9,054 nucleotides of DNA from an uncultured Flavobacteriales bacterium (GCA_946478675.1 CAMLEF010000178.1:1-9054); one strand, 5' to 3'; shown: positions 1-6,742, counted from the first letter of the stretch. Notes: generated by a model from the sequence alone, not told the origin. Numbers and translations: made by a program.

Positions 1-1339
1 AGTTGTTCGCGGCTCCGCCGATGATCAGCTGCACGCGCTTGTGGCTGTCGTAAGTCGCGCCGTACGTTACACCGTAAAACCAGTTGTCGAGCCAGAGACG
101 GCGCACCAGGTCACCCGTAGCAGCGCCCGTGTCGAGGCCGTAATCCGACAACAGCTCGCCGGGACGGTATTCTTCGTAATAGCCTTTCCCTTTCGTCGCA
201 TGCAGCGCCGCGTTGAAGTTCCAGCGGTCGTTCGCGCGATAGAGAAAATGCAGCTGGTAATAATCCTGCTGGTAATTGTCGGTTTCGTTATCGTAATAAT
301 GAACGTTGCCGCTTGCGTCATAATATTCGCCGGCGGGATTATACGTGCGATGCGTGGCCAGCGAATCCTGCGGAACACCGTACCAGCATTGATAAGTTTT
401 TTCGCGCCCTGAAAACGTAATCGCTTTCACCGAAAGCTTTTTCCCGGAATAACCGCCGGAAAAATACCACGAGCTCAGATCGGAAGAGCCGCGATCGATA
501 TAACCGTCGGAGGACGTTTTCGAAAGACGCGTATTGAAGCTCCAGTGATTGTTGAGCAGGCCCGTTCCCGCTTTCGCAGAAATACGATACGTGTTGAACG
601 AACCGCCGGTAGTCGTCAGCGCTGCATAAGGCTGAAGACGTTCATCATCGGTGAGCACGTTGACGGAACCGCCGAATGCACCCGCGCCGTTTGTCGATGT
701 TCCCACGCCGCGTTGCACCTGGATATTTTGCGTCGACGAAGCGATGTCCGGAATATCCACCCAATACGTTCCCTGTGATTCGGCGTCGTTCACCGGGATG
801 CCGTTGATGGTGACATTGACGCGCGTGTTGTCGCTGCCGCGGATGCGGATGCCGGTGTAGCCGATGCCCGTTCCCGCGTCGGAAGTCGTCACCACCGAAG
901 GCTGCAGGCTCAGCAGGTACGGCAGGTCCTGCCCGAAATTCTGCTGCTCGATATCGGAGCGCGAAACGTCGGTGTAGGCGATGCCTGAATTTTCGCCGGC
1001 GCGCGTGGAAGTGACGATCACTTCATTTTTTACGTAAGCCGCCTGCGTCATCGTAAGCGTGACGTGTTTGTCGGCAGGAAGCGAGAAGCAACGCCGTTGC
1101 ATTTCGTAACCGATGAGCTGCGCCGTCAGGCAATAATTCGCCGAGACGTTATGCAGCACGAAATTGCCGTTGATGTCGGATTGCGCCGCCGAGTACGTCC
1201 CGTCGATGTGAACGATCGCATACGGCAGCGGATGGTTGTTAAGATCGGTGATGGTGCCCGTCACGGTCGTCGTGTCCTGGGCGAGTGCAGCCGCCGGCAG
1301 TGCAATTCCTGCAGCGAGCGCAAAAAGCAAACGTTTCAT
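1..1339 (-). CDS. TonB-dependent outer-membrane receptor, probable thiamine importer (OMR1-type), partial
   Basis: N-terminal 446 codons; the gene runs off the left edge, so the barrel is incomplete. ATG at 1339 follows an AGGA about 10 bases upstream. Residues 1-20 are a Sec signal peptide (MKRLLFALAAG, then ALA|Q). Residues about 26-105 form a carboxypeptidase-regulatory-like beta-sandwich (VTGTITD, DINGNF). The TonB plug spans about 110-230, with IRIRGSDN, INGIPVND and QVQRGVG followed by GGSVNVLTD. Aromatic-rich alternating strands then begin the beta barrel. Family knowledge: such receptors import scarce ligands across the outer membrane with energy from TonB-ExbBD. The substrate call rests on the TPP riboswitch 60 bases upstream, not on the protein; riboswitch-controlled TonB receptors of Bacteroidetes were named OMR1 and assigned to thiamine uptake. 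Receptor identity is near certain; substrate is strong inference. Confidence 0.93.
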   Translation of the reverse strand, partial: MKRLLFALAAGIALPAAALAQDTTTVTGTITDLNNHPLPYAIVHIDGTYSAAQSDINGNFVLHNVSANYCLTAQLIGYEMQRRCFSLPADKHVTLTMTQAAYVKNEVIVTSTRAGENSGIAYTDVSRSDIEQQNFGQDLPYLLSLQPSVVTTSDAGTGIGYTGIRIRGSDNTRVNVTINGIPVNDAESQGTYWVDIPDIASSTQNIQVQRGVGTSTNGAGAFGGSVNVLTDDERLQPYAALTTTGGSFNTYRISAKAGTGLLNNHWSFNTRLSKTSSDGYIDRGSSDLSSWYFSGGYSGKKLSVKAITFSGREKTYQCWYGVPQDSLATHRTYNPAGEYYDASGNVHYYDNETDNYQQDYYQLHFLYRANDRWNFNAALHATKGKGYYEEYRPGELLSDYGLDTGAATGDLVRRLWLDNWFYGVTYGATYDSHKRVQLIIGGAANN

Positions 1340-1399
1340 TTGGTGTTCCTGTTGTGACCCGGAGGACTCGCGATAAGGGATGCGTCGTCCGCCCTTCCG

Positions 1400-1519
1400 G
1401 ATCCTGTTTCCCTACGCAGGTCTGAACCTGATCAGGTGTGCGGTTAATGCTGTTGGGACAACATCTCCGCCGGGTATGATCTCAGCCCTTCCGTTGCCGG
1501 AGGACACCCCTTGAGGATC
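1400..1519 (-). promoter_or_regulatory. TPP riboswitch (THI element) controlling the TonB receptor
   Basis: Read on the minus strand, all signature parts are present. P1 is GATCCT (1519-1514) pairing with AGGATC (1405-1400). P2 is GGGGT with ATACCC (to 1472). P3 is CCTCCG-GCAA-CGGAAGG with a GCAA tetraloop. The pyrimidine sensor CTGAGA follows P3. P4/P5 reads CCTGAT-CAGG-TTCAGA-CCTG-CGTAGGGAA and contains the pyrophosphate-sensor strand GCGTAGGG. Two departures from the E. coli thiM layout are visible: a 34-base P2-P4 junction (1438-1471) with its own hairpin, and an L5 loop without the common GATAATG sequence. Thiamine pyrophosphate binding is expected to lower expression of the receptor. 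The leader after the aptamer can form a CCGGAAGG/CCTCCGG hairpin shortly before the ribosome site, a possible expression platform. Confidence 0.95.
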
Positions 1520-1524
1520 TGCCG

Positions 1525-1532
1525 CAAATGTA
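1525..1532 (-). promoter_or_regulatory. Bacteroidete -7 promoter box for the riboswitch transcript
   Basis: The minus strand reads TACATTTG, an exact match to the Bacteroidetes -7 consensus TAnnTTTG. The expected transcription start, a few bases downstream, falls at about 1518-1520, exactly where the P1 helix of the TPP aptamer begins. No convincing -33 TTTG is seen at the usual spacing. The match implies that receptor mRNA starts independently of the upstream operon. Confidence 0.55.
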
Positions 1533-1572
1533 TAGAAATCTGAAATTGCTGTGCCGCGGTGGGAAAAAATAA

Positions 1573-1617
1573 AACCGCAGAGGCGCAGAGGACGCAAAGA
1601 ATACGCAGAGAAAAAAA
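1573..1617. repeat. Purine-rich CGCAGAG intergenic repeat
   Basis: Iterated units of the type CCGCAGAGGCGCAGAGGACG, then CGCAAAG and CGCAGAG, ending in an A-tract. It directly abuts the CTGCGCAATC tandem repeat, and the two probably form one composite intergenic repeat. No reading frame here looks coding. From memory, related CGCAGAG strings are scattered through many environmental bacterial genomes; I cannot verify copy number here. Confidence 0.5.
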
Positions 1618-1618
1618 T

Positions 1619-1752
1619 CCGCGCAATCCGTGGCAAAAAAAAACTGCGAAAATCTGCGCAATCAGCGGCGATCAATCAATCCGCGCAATCCGCGTAATCC
1701 GTGGCAAAAAACAATCTGCGGAAATCTGCGCAATCAGCGGCGATCAATCAAT
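1619..1752. repeat. Two tandem copies of a ~71-bp intergenic repeat
   Basis: Copy 1 (1619-1680) and copy 2 (1690-1752) both begin CCGCG(C/T)AATCCGTGGCAAAA and end AATCTGCGCAATCAGCGG plus CGATCAATCAAT. The last 33 bases are identical (1650-1682 and 1722-1754). Period is 71-72 bases, with one single-base indel and a few substitutions. Copy 2 overlaps the stop codon and last two codons of the NadR-like kinase gene, so the repeat supplies that protein's carboxyl end. It fills the gap between the kinase gene and the riboswitch promoter. Confidence 0.8.
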
Positions 1753-2286
1753 CCCGCCGAAATGTTTTTTCACCGCGTTAATGCTGTTGAGCAGGCGCGA
1801 TTCATAACGGCCGGAAATAATTTCGAAAGGAAGTTCATTCTCTTCCAGCTCGCGTTTGTAGAGGTTGAAAAAGTAATCGCGGCGCTGCGGGTTCACACGC
1901 ACCGGGTCCGCCACCCACGGAAGATCGTTCGACGTGAGCAGGTAAAGATCGTAACGATGCTCGAGCAATTGCCCGCGGATCCAGTCAGGACAAAAGCCGA
2001 ACACATCTTCCGCCCAGACTTTCGCCACGATGAATTCCGTATCGAGAAAGATCAGGCGGTTGGCGTGATGCACCATTTCGTTCTCTTCGCGCAGCTGGTG
2101 CTGGGCGATGCGCACGATGTCTTCGACCGAATAAGCGCCGGTGTGCAGCGACATGTATTCACGCGCATATTCCGGCACCCAGCGCGTGTTGAAGCGCAGG
2201 GCGAGCGAGCGGGCCAGCGTCGTTTTTCCCGTGCTTTCCGCACCGAGAATTGCTATGCGGCGGATGGGTGCAGCCGTTTTTTCCAT
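1744..2286 (-). CDS. NadR-like P-loop ATPase/kinase next to a PnuC-family transporter
   Basis: 180 residues, starting MEKTAAPIRR. The Walker A loop is GAESTGKTT (residues 15-23). PEYAREY (38-44) and FLDTE (80-84) match the ribosylnicotinamide-kinase-like domain of NadR. The adenylyltransferase domain of NadR is absent; this is a kinase domain only. The start is ATG at 2286, 34 bases inside the end of pnuC, so it is last in a coupled operon. Family knowledge: in NadR this domain phosphorylates nicotinamide riboside, which traps it after PnuC uptake. Here the operon abuts a TPP-riboswitch-controlled receptor, so thiamine or another vitamin is a real alternative substrate. The stop codon lies in a tandem repeat. 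A longer open frame upstream (to 2655) is only the antiframe of pnuC. Fold is secure; substrate is open. Confidence 0.88.
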   Translation of the reverse strand: MEKTAAPIRRIAILGAESTGKTTLARSLALRFNTRWVPEYAREYMSLHTGAYSVEDIVRIAQHQLREENEMVHHANRLIFLDTEFIVAKVWAEDVFGFCPDWIRGQLLEHRYDLYLLTSNDLPWVADPVRVNPQRRDYFFNLYKRELEENELPFEIISGRYESRLLNSINAVKKHFGGID

Positions 2287-2867
2287 TTGAAATAACCGTA
2301 AGCGGCGATGATCGTGTAAACGAAAAAGAGAATAGCGGTCGCCGGCGAATTTCGTAAAAAGTAAAGCGCCACGTACGCCGCATCGATGATCACCCAGAAG
2401 ATCCAGTTCTCGAGTGTCTTGCGCGCCGTCATCCACGTTGCGATGAGACTGAAGGCTGTGAGCGTCGCATCGAAAAAGGGCAGGGGAGAGTCGGTGAATG
2501 CGCGCGTGACGAAACCCAGCGCTACGGAAATCACCGCGCCCAAACCGAGAACGATCAGCAATTGCCGGAGCGAAATCTGGTGCAGCCGTGCGCCGTTCTC
2601 CTGTTTCGCGGCGCCGCGGATCCATGCGTACCAGCCGTAAATGCCGACGAAACAATAATACACGCTCAGCCAGGCGTCGTTGTACAGCTTCAGGTGAAAA
2701 TTATACCAGACGTAGATCGCCGAGCTGATGATGCCGAACGGCCAGGCCCAGGAATTTTCGCGCGCGGCAAGGATCACGTACACGAGCGCAGTAACGATCG
2801 CGATCCATTCCGGGACAGTGGTGTCGTGAAGAAAATGCAGCAGCTGCCCGGAAAATCCTTCGCTCAT
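2253..2867 (-). CDS. pnuC: PnuC-family vitamin transporter (NMN/NR or thiamine, PnuT-like)
   Basis: 204 residues, inner membrane. Hydrophobic segments cover roughly 20-36, 40-58, 64-82, 103-121, 133-148, 155-173 and 176-193, consistent with the seven-helix Pnu fold. Family-like motifs are WPFGIISSAIY (42-52), YYCFVGIYGW (70-79) and the WxxWxxxD-type stretch NWIFWVIID (154-162). ATG at 2867 overlaps the stop of the thiE-like gene as ATGA, indicating coupled translation; the frame stays open to 3233 upstream but that part is antisense shadow. Pnu proteins are facilitators that depend on intracellular phosphorylation to retain their substrate, which fits the kinase encoded immediately downstream. 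PnuC, PnuX, PnuN and PnuT differ in substrate, and the neighbouring TPP riboswitch favours a thiamine role by inference. Confidence 0.92.
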   Translation of the reverse strand: MSEGFSGQLLHFLHDTTVPEWIAIVTALVYVILAARENSWAWPFGIISSAIYVWYNFHLKLYNDAWLSVYYCFVGIYGWYAWIRGAAKQENGARLHQISLRQLLIVLGLGAVISVALGFVTRAFTDSPLPFFDATLTAFSLIATWMTARKTLENWIFWVIIDAAYVALYFLRNSPATAILFFVYTIIAAYGYFKWKKRLHPSAA

Positions 2868-3493
2868 GTCACGGGAATTTGATGCTCGCGGCAATACGTG
2901 AGAATATCGCAGAATGCCTGCACCGGGTCTTCTTCTTTCCAGACGCCGCTGTAGAAAACCATGCCTTCGAAACCGATCGTTTTGCACAACCCGATGTTTT
3001 CGATCGAAGTGCCCCCGCGTGCAATCACAGGTGAAGCGCTTTTGGCAATGCCGGCGACGAGGCTGTGCTCGCTGTAGCCCGCATTGAATTTTCCGCTCAC
3101 GTGATCGAAGATGGTGCCGAGCAGCACATAGTCGTAACGCTTTTGCGATTGGTACAGCTCGGCAATTTTGTGAAACGTTACGCTCACGGTCAATTGCGGA
3201 TTCCGGAAACGGAGCCTGCGCAAACGAAACCATGTCGGGAAACGCCGCTTCAGGTGCGCGTGTGTGAGGTGAACGCCTTTAAGACGGAATTGTCCCGCAA
3301 GACGATGATGGCTGTGGATGACAATCCGGTTGTGAAAATGCTCGGGGATCGCCTGGATGAATTTCCGCATCTCGGCGGTGCTCATGTTCGGCTTGCGAAG
3401 ATGAAACGTTTCCAGTCCGTGCTCGAACAGGCTGGTGACGATTTTCGCTTCATTTTCTTTGTGGCGGGACGAAGAGATGACGATCAGCTTCAT
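2864..3493 (-). CDS. ThiE/TenI-family protein lacking canonical metal-binding residues
   Basis: 209 residues with the TIM-barrel pattern of thiamine phosphate synthase: TFHLRKP (29-35) in place of the usual QxRxK strand, KGVHLTHAH (72-80) for GVHLGQxD, VSVTFH (103-108), YVLLGTIFDH (122-131) for the GPIFxT loop, and PVIARGG (155-161) for the phosphate-binding PVxAxGG. The metal-binding IIND strand of ThiE reads VIHSHHR (58-64) here and the second acidic position reads HAH, so both expected aspartates are missing. Classical TMP synthesis is therefore doubtful; a TenI-like or divergent role fits better, although automatic pipelines will probably name it ThiE. ATGA overlaps at both ends (with the pcrB-like gene and pnuC) put it in the middle of the operon. 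Confidence 0.82.
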   Translation of the reverse strand: MKLIVISSSRHKENEAKIVTSLFEHGLETFHLRKPNMSTAEMRKFIQAIPEHFHNRIVIHSHHRLAGQFRLKGVHLTHAHLKRRFPTWFRLRRLRFRNPQLTVSVTFHKIAELYQSQKRYDYVLLGTIFDHVSGKFNAGYSEHSLVAGIAKSASPVIARGGTSIENIGLCKTIGFEGMVFYSGVWKEEDPVQAFCDILTYCREHQIPVT

Positions 3494-4233
3494 AGGGTCG
3501 TGAATGAGCGTACGACGCCTGCGAATTCGGCCAGCAGGCTGGGGCGTTGTTCCAGGATATTTCCGACCACGACGAGATCTGCGCCTGCAGCCAATCGTTC
3601 GGTAAGATCTTCCGGGCGGCGCAATCCTCCACCGGTAATGAGCGGAATGTCGATGGCGGCGCGCACGTATTTCACCATGGAAACCGGCACAGGCATTTCC
3701 GCCCCGCTGCCGGCTTCGAGATAGATCGCTTTCAGTCCCAGCTGTTCGCCCGCCAGAGCCGTCACAGCCGCGATGTTGTCTTTATCGCGCGGGATGGGCT
3801 GGGTATTCGTGATGTAACTAACGGTTGTTGCTTTCCCGCTTTCCACCAGCATGTAACCGGTCGGGATCACTTCCAGCCCGCTTTGTTTCACCGCCGGCGC
3901 CGCGAGCACGTGACGACCGATGAGCAGGTCCGCGTTTCGTCCCGAGATCACCGACAGCAGCAGCAAAGCATCTGCCGCAGCAGAAACCTGCATCGCGCTT
4001 CCCGGGAAAAGTACGAGAGGAACATCGGAATGCTCACGGATCAGTCGGATGCAGGAATCGAGATGCCCGTTCGTCAACAGGCTTCCGCCGACAAAGAAAA
4101 AATCGGGAGGGTGAATTTTCGCTTCATGCAGCAAGGCAGGCAACTGCTCCGTCTTGTCGGGATCGACGAGGACGGCAAAACTCTTTCTGCGCGAAAGACG
4201 TTGTTGCTGCAGCAGGGCGTAAACGTTTTTCAT
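3490..4233 (-). CDS. PcrB/geranylgeranylglyceryl-phosphate synthase family prenyltransferase
   Basis: 247 residues, the usual length for this TIM-barrel family. It transfers a polyprenyl chain from its diphosphate to glycerol-1-phosphate. Visible motifs are VLVDPDK (21-27, Mg/diphosphate site), FVGGS (47-51), LFPGS (75-79), IPTGYMLVESG (123-133), YLEAGSGA (171-178), LITGGGLR (198-205) and VVVGN (221-225); the last three line the glycerol-phosphate site. Start chosen at ATG 4233, which forms an ATGA overlap with the upstream gene's stop, rather than at the in-frame ATG 27 bases earlier. Sequence pattern fits the bacteroidete group II GGGPS branch, the group containing archaeal-type enzymes. 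The biological role of this ether-lipid step in Bacteroidetes is poorly settled. Chain length cannot be read by eye. Confidence 0.93.
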   Translation of the reverse strand: MKNVYALLQQQRLSRRKSFAVLVDPDKTEQLPALLHEAKIHPPDFFFVGGSLLTNGHLDSCIRLIREHSDVPLVLFPGSAMQVSAAADALLLLSVISGRNADLLIGRHVLAAPAVKQSGLEVIPTGYMLVESGKATTVSYITNTQPIPRDKDNIAAVTALAGEQLGLKAIYLEAGSGAEMPVPVSMVKYVRAAIDIPLITGGGLRRPEDLTERLAAGADLVVVGNILEQRPSLLAEFAGVVRSFTTL

Positions 4234-4862
4234 CCGAGTGAAGTCCACGCCAGCATGCAATCACGAAAACGTTCGTAGTGCACGGGATTCTCCAGCCGGT
4301 CATCGCCGTTGCGCAGGGAAGCGATGACAGTTCCGGAAAGAGTCTCGACTGGCGTTCCGACAAATATATCCGTTCTGAGGGAAACGTTCTTTTTTCCGAA
4401 CACTTTATAGATCGCTTCTTTCACGCACCAATACACGTGAAGGCGTTCCGTCTTCGGTTCACGTCGTGCGTCTTCCAGCTCTTTTTCCGAGAGAAAACGC
4501 GGCGCAATACGATCGATCTTCTCCCGCACGATCTCGATGTCGACACCGCAGGGCTTATCCGAAATCATTACGGCGATATACGACGCCGTATGCGAAACGG
4601 AGAGATGAACGTTGCTTTTTCCTTCAGGATGCGGCTTGCCGTTTTCATCGTAAACGATACGCGTGCCCGGCAAAAGCTGCGACAAAAGCAAACGCACGGA
4701 AAGCCACTGTACCTTCCGGTAAGGATGCGTGAACGATTGGTAAACCGCCGCTTCGTTTTCCGTCAATGGATAAGCCTGCTCGAGCGCCTCCAGCGATTCC
4801 GTCGTTTCCCAGATACCGAGGCAGGACGACGGTGAGAACGTTTTTAATTCGGTCAGCGGCAT
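4230..4862 (-). CDS. 4'-phosphopantetheinyl transferase (Sfp family)
   Basis: 210 residues. It moves the phosphopantetheine arm of CoA onto a serine of acyl or peptidyl carrier proteins. Signatures: LSVSHT (87-92), the Mg-binding GVDIE (106-110; D108, E110) and WCVKEAIYK (145-153; K148, E149, K153), with FLSEKE (123-128) between them. Two pseudo-repeat halves are present, as in Sfp-type enzymes; length is slightly short of Sfp itself (about 224). Start is ATG 4862; a TTG two codons earlier is less likely. It is the first gene of the five-gene minus-strand operon. Three bases before the ATG the minus strand reads AATCTTTG, one mismatch from a bacteroidete -7 box, too close for a normal leader. 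No carrier-protein gene is in view. Confidence 0.93.
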   Translation of the reverse strand: MPLTELKTFSPSSCLGIWETTESLEALEQAYPLTENEAAVYQSFTHPYRKVQWLSVRLLLSQLLPGTRIVYDENGKPHPEGKSNVHLSVSHTASYIAVMISDKPCGVDIEIVREKIDRIAPRFLSEKELEDARREPKTERLHVYWCVKEAIYKVFGKKNVSLRTDIFVGTPVETLSGTVIASLRNGDDRLENPVHYERFRDCMLAWTSLG

Positions 4863-5018
4863 GTGCAAAGATTCAAAAATTGCGGGAGGCCGGAAGCGGG
4901 TGGGGGGGAGGCTGGTCGCGGAAGATGAAGTTTTCGCCGCAAAAGACGTGCGGGAAGATTGAAAGTGAATGAGAAATCAGGATGAAATGGGACGACAAAA
5001 AAGTAAGCATCGACTTTT

Positions 5019-5061
5019 TTTCAAGACCCCAAAGGTTTTAAAAACCTTTGGGGTCTTGAAA
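5019..5061. repeat. Perfect 43-bp palindromic repeat, copy 1
   Basis: Two 21-base arms (5019-5039 and 5041-5061) pair perfectly around the single base A5040. The left arm reads TTTCAAGACCCCAAAGGTTT then T. The same element occurs at 7359-7401 with T in the centre, which makes that copy the exact reverse complement of this one. It would form a very stable hairpin in DNA or RNA. The location between divergent genes argues against a terminator and for a dispersed REP-like element. Confidence 0.9.
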
Positions 5062-5071
5062 CGAATGTTCG

Positions 5072-5097
5072 CGCCGGGTCAGTTGGTTTTCCCGGCG
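5072..5097. repeat. GC-rich inverted repeat beside palindrome copy 1
   Basis: CGCCGGG (5072-5078) pairs exactly with CCCGGCG (5091-5097) across a 12-base loop. It begins 10 bases after palindrome copy 1. A comparable GC-rich inverted repeat follows copy 2, so it may be part of one composite element. Confidence 0.5.
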
Positions 5098-5171
5098 AAG
5101 TTACCCTCCATTCCCCTCCCAGCCTTTAACGAACAATAACTCCTTCTGCTTCAATTCTCCCGCAAAATCCC

Positions 5172-5179
5172 TACTTTTG
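5172..5179 (+). promoter_or_regulatory. Bacteroidete -7 promoter box for ahcY
   Basis: TACTTTTG matches TAnnTTTG exactly, 23 bases before the ahcY start codon. No clear TTTG lies at -33. The leader that follows is A-rich (AAATAAAAA), as often seen in front of bacteroidete start codons in place of a Shine-Dalgarno sequence. Confidence 0.5.
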
Positions 5180-5202
5180 CCATCCGAAATAAAAACTACG
5201 CC

Positions 5203-6519
5203 ATGAACCAGGTTAAGACCGAGTACATTCCCTTCAAAGTAAAAGACATCTCCCTCGCCGAATGGGGCCGCAAAGAAATCAAGCTCGCCGAAGCAGAAAT
5301 GCCCGGCCTGATGGCCCTTCGCGCTGAATACGGCCCGCAGAAGCCCCTCAAAGGTGCGCGCATCGCAGGCTGCCTCCACATGACCATCCAGACCGCCGTC
5401 CTCATCGAAACCCTCGTGGAGCTCGGCGCAGAAGTCACCTGGTCATCCTGCAATATCTTCTCCACGCAGGACCATGCCGCTGCTGCCATCGCTGCTGCAG
5501 GCATCTCCGTTTACGCATGGAAAGGCATGACCGCCGAAGAATTCGACTGGTGCATCGAGCAGACGCTTTGGTTCGGTAAAAACCGCCAGCCGCTCAACAT
5601 GATCCTCGACGACGGCGGCGACCTCACCAACATGGTGTTCGACAAGTTCCCCGAGCTGGCTGCAGGCATCCGCGGTCTTTCCGAAGAAACCACCACCGGC
5701 GTTCACCGCCTCTATGAGCGCATGGCAAAAGGCACGCTCCTGCTGCCCGCAATCAACGTGAACGACTCCGTCACCAAATCCAAATTCGACAACAAATACG
5801 GCTGCCGCGAATCGCTCGTAGATGCGATCCGCCGCGCTACCGACGTCATGCTCGCAGGTAAAGTTGCAGTTGTTGCCGGTTACGGCGACGTCGGCAAAGG
5901 CTCTGCACAATCGCTCAGCTCACAGGGCGTGCGCGTCATCGTTACCGAAATCGATCCGATCTGCGCGCTGCAGGCGGCGATGGACGGTTACGAAGTGAAG
6001 AAGATGGATGACGCTGTAAAACGCGCCGACATCATCGTCACGGCTACCGGCAACAAAGACATCGTTGTCGACCGTCATTTCAAAAACATGAAGCATAACG
6101 CGATCGTCTGCAACATCGGTCACTTCGACACCGAGATCGACATGGCGTGGCTCAATAAAAATTACGGCAAAACGAAAGACGAGATCAAGCCGCAGGTCGA
6201 CAAATACACGATCGACGGAAAAGATATCATCGTCCTGGCGGAAGGCCGTCTCGTGAACCTCGGCTGCGCAACGGGCCACCCGTCATTCGTCATGTCGAAT
6301 TCGTTCACCAACCAGACGCTGGCACAGCTCGAGCTTTGGCTGCACTCCGACAAATACGAGAAAAAAGTTTACACCCTGCCGAAGCACCTCGATGAGAAAG
6401 TAGCCCGTCTGCACCTCGCGAAAATCGGCGTCGAGCTCGATACGCTTTCGAAAGACCAGGCTGAGTACATCGGCGTAAAAGTCGAAGGCCCCTTCAAGCC
6501 CGAGCACTACCGCTATTAA
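5203..6519 (+). CDS. ahcY: S-adenosyl-L-homocysteine hydrolase
   Basis: 438 residues, complete and cytosolic. It splits S-adenosylhomocysteine into adenosine and homocysteine, clearing the product inhibitor of methyltransferases in the activated methyl cycle. Catalytic landmarks: CLHMT (H59), LDDGGDLT (D137), LSEETTTG (E162), K192 and D196 in [14 protein letters not shown], the NAD-binding GYGDVGKG (226-233), GNIGHFD-type loop as CNIGHFD, and the conserved [10 protein letters not shown] plus the FKPEHYRY end that reaches into the partner subunit. The roughly 40-residue insertion of bacterial enzymes is present ([13 protein letters not shown]). It is preceded by a -7 box and followed by an intrinsic terminator, so it looks monocistronic. 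Nothing is missing or broken. Confidence 0.99.
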   Translation: MNQVKTEYIPFKVKDISLAEWGRKEIKLAEAEMPGLMALRAEYGPQKPLKGARIAGCLHMTIQTAVLIETLVELGAEVTWSSCNIFSTQDHAAAAIAAAGISVYAWKGMTAEEFDWCIEQTLWFGKNRQPLNMILDDGGDLTNMVFDKFPELAAGIRGLSEETTTGVHRLYERMAKGTLLLPAINVNDSVTKSKFDNKYGCRESLVDAIRRATDVMLAGKVAVVAGYGDVGKGSAQSLSSQGVRVIVTEIDPICALQAAMDGYEVKKMDDAVKRADIIVTATGNKDIVVDRHFKNMKHNAIVCNIGHFDTEIDMAWLNKNYGKTKDEIKPQVDKYTIDGKDIIVLAEGRLVNLGCATGHPSFVMSNSFTNQTLAQLELWLHSDKYEKKVYTLPKHLDEKVARLHLAKIGVELDTLSKDQAEYIGVKVEGPFKPEHYRY

Positions 6520-6536
6520 TCAGAAATACCTCAAAG

Positions 6537-6570
6537 AAAAAGTCCTGGCTTCATCGTCAGGACTTTTTTT
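6537..6570 (+). terminator. Intrinsic terminator after ahcY
   Basis: AGTCCTG (6541-6547) pairs with CAGGACT (6558-6564) over a 10-base loop. It is preceded by AAAA and followed by a run of seven T (6564-6570). The A-tract could make it work weakly in the other direction, but on the minus strand the adjacent lipoprotein gene is separated from it by the ATTCG repeat cluster. Confidence 0.88.
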
Positions 6571-6626
6571 ATTGTCATCACACAGTTTCATTCCGCACCC
6601 CCGCAGCATTCGCAAACAATTTAAAA

Positions 6627-6742
6627 TTCGCGATATTCGTACCCATTCGTAATTCGCAACGCATTCGCGGTATTCGTAAATATTCGTAATTCGTAACCCC
6701 TATTCGTAATTCGGATATTCGTACCCCATTCGTAATTCGCAC
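6627..6742. repeat. ATTCGTAATTCG repeat cluster
   Basis: Four exact copies of ATTCGTAATTCG start at 6645, 6682, 6702 and 6728, with many partial ATTCG(C/T) units between. A longer unit, GATATTCGTACCC plus ATTCGTAATTCGCA, occurs at 6632-6658 and again at 6714-6741 with one extra C. The cluster fills the gap between the ahcY terminator and the stop codon of the convergent lipoprotein gene, and ATTCG-like sequence continues into that gene's last codons. Spacing is irregular and there are no unique spacers, so it is not a CRISPR array. Confidence 0.75.

Larger units (their letters stand above)
4863..5202. other. Divergent intergenic region between the PPTase operon and ahcY
   Basis: 340 bases without a credible gene. 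From left to right it holds a G-rich tract (4884-4911), the 43-bp palindrome (5019-5061), a second GC-rich inverted repeat (5072-5097) and the ahcY -7 box (5172-5179). Both flanking genes point away from it, so neither hairpin can be an end-of-gene terminator for them. Confidence 0.7.

Noticed and set aside
1744..2655. 303-residue frame that would extend the NadR-like kinase upstream
   Set aside because: The first 123 residues run antiframe through pnuC and are Arg-rich nonsense; the P-loop protein starts naturally at ATG 2286.
2253..3233. 326-residue version of the PnuC protein
   Set aside because: The added N-terminal part overlaps the thiE-like gene in another frame and has no membrane or family character; ATG 2867 forms the ATGA overlap.
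4884..4911. G-quadruplex in the G-rich tract upstream of the PPTase gene
   Set aside because: Only two clear G-runs of useful length are close together; a fourth run needs a long loop, so the case is weak.
5019..5061. Bidirectional intrinsic terminator
   Set aside because: Both flanking genes are transcribed away from it, and the identical element recurs between another divergent pair; a dispersed palindrome is the better reading.
5443..5910. 155-codon minus-strand frame opposite ahcY, plus other antisense frames in that gene
   Set aside because: Shadow of the strongly biased codon usage of ahcY; the product has no recognisable features.
6627..6742. CRISPR array
   Set aside because: Repeat units are 12 bases, irregularly spaced and without unique spacers of constant length; no cas genes nearby.
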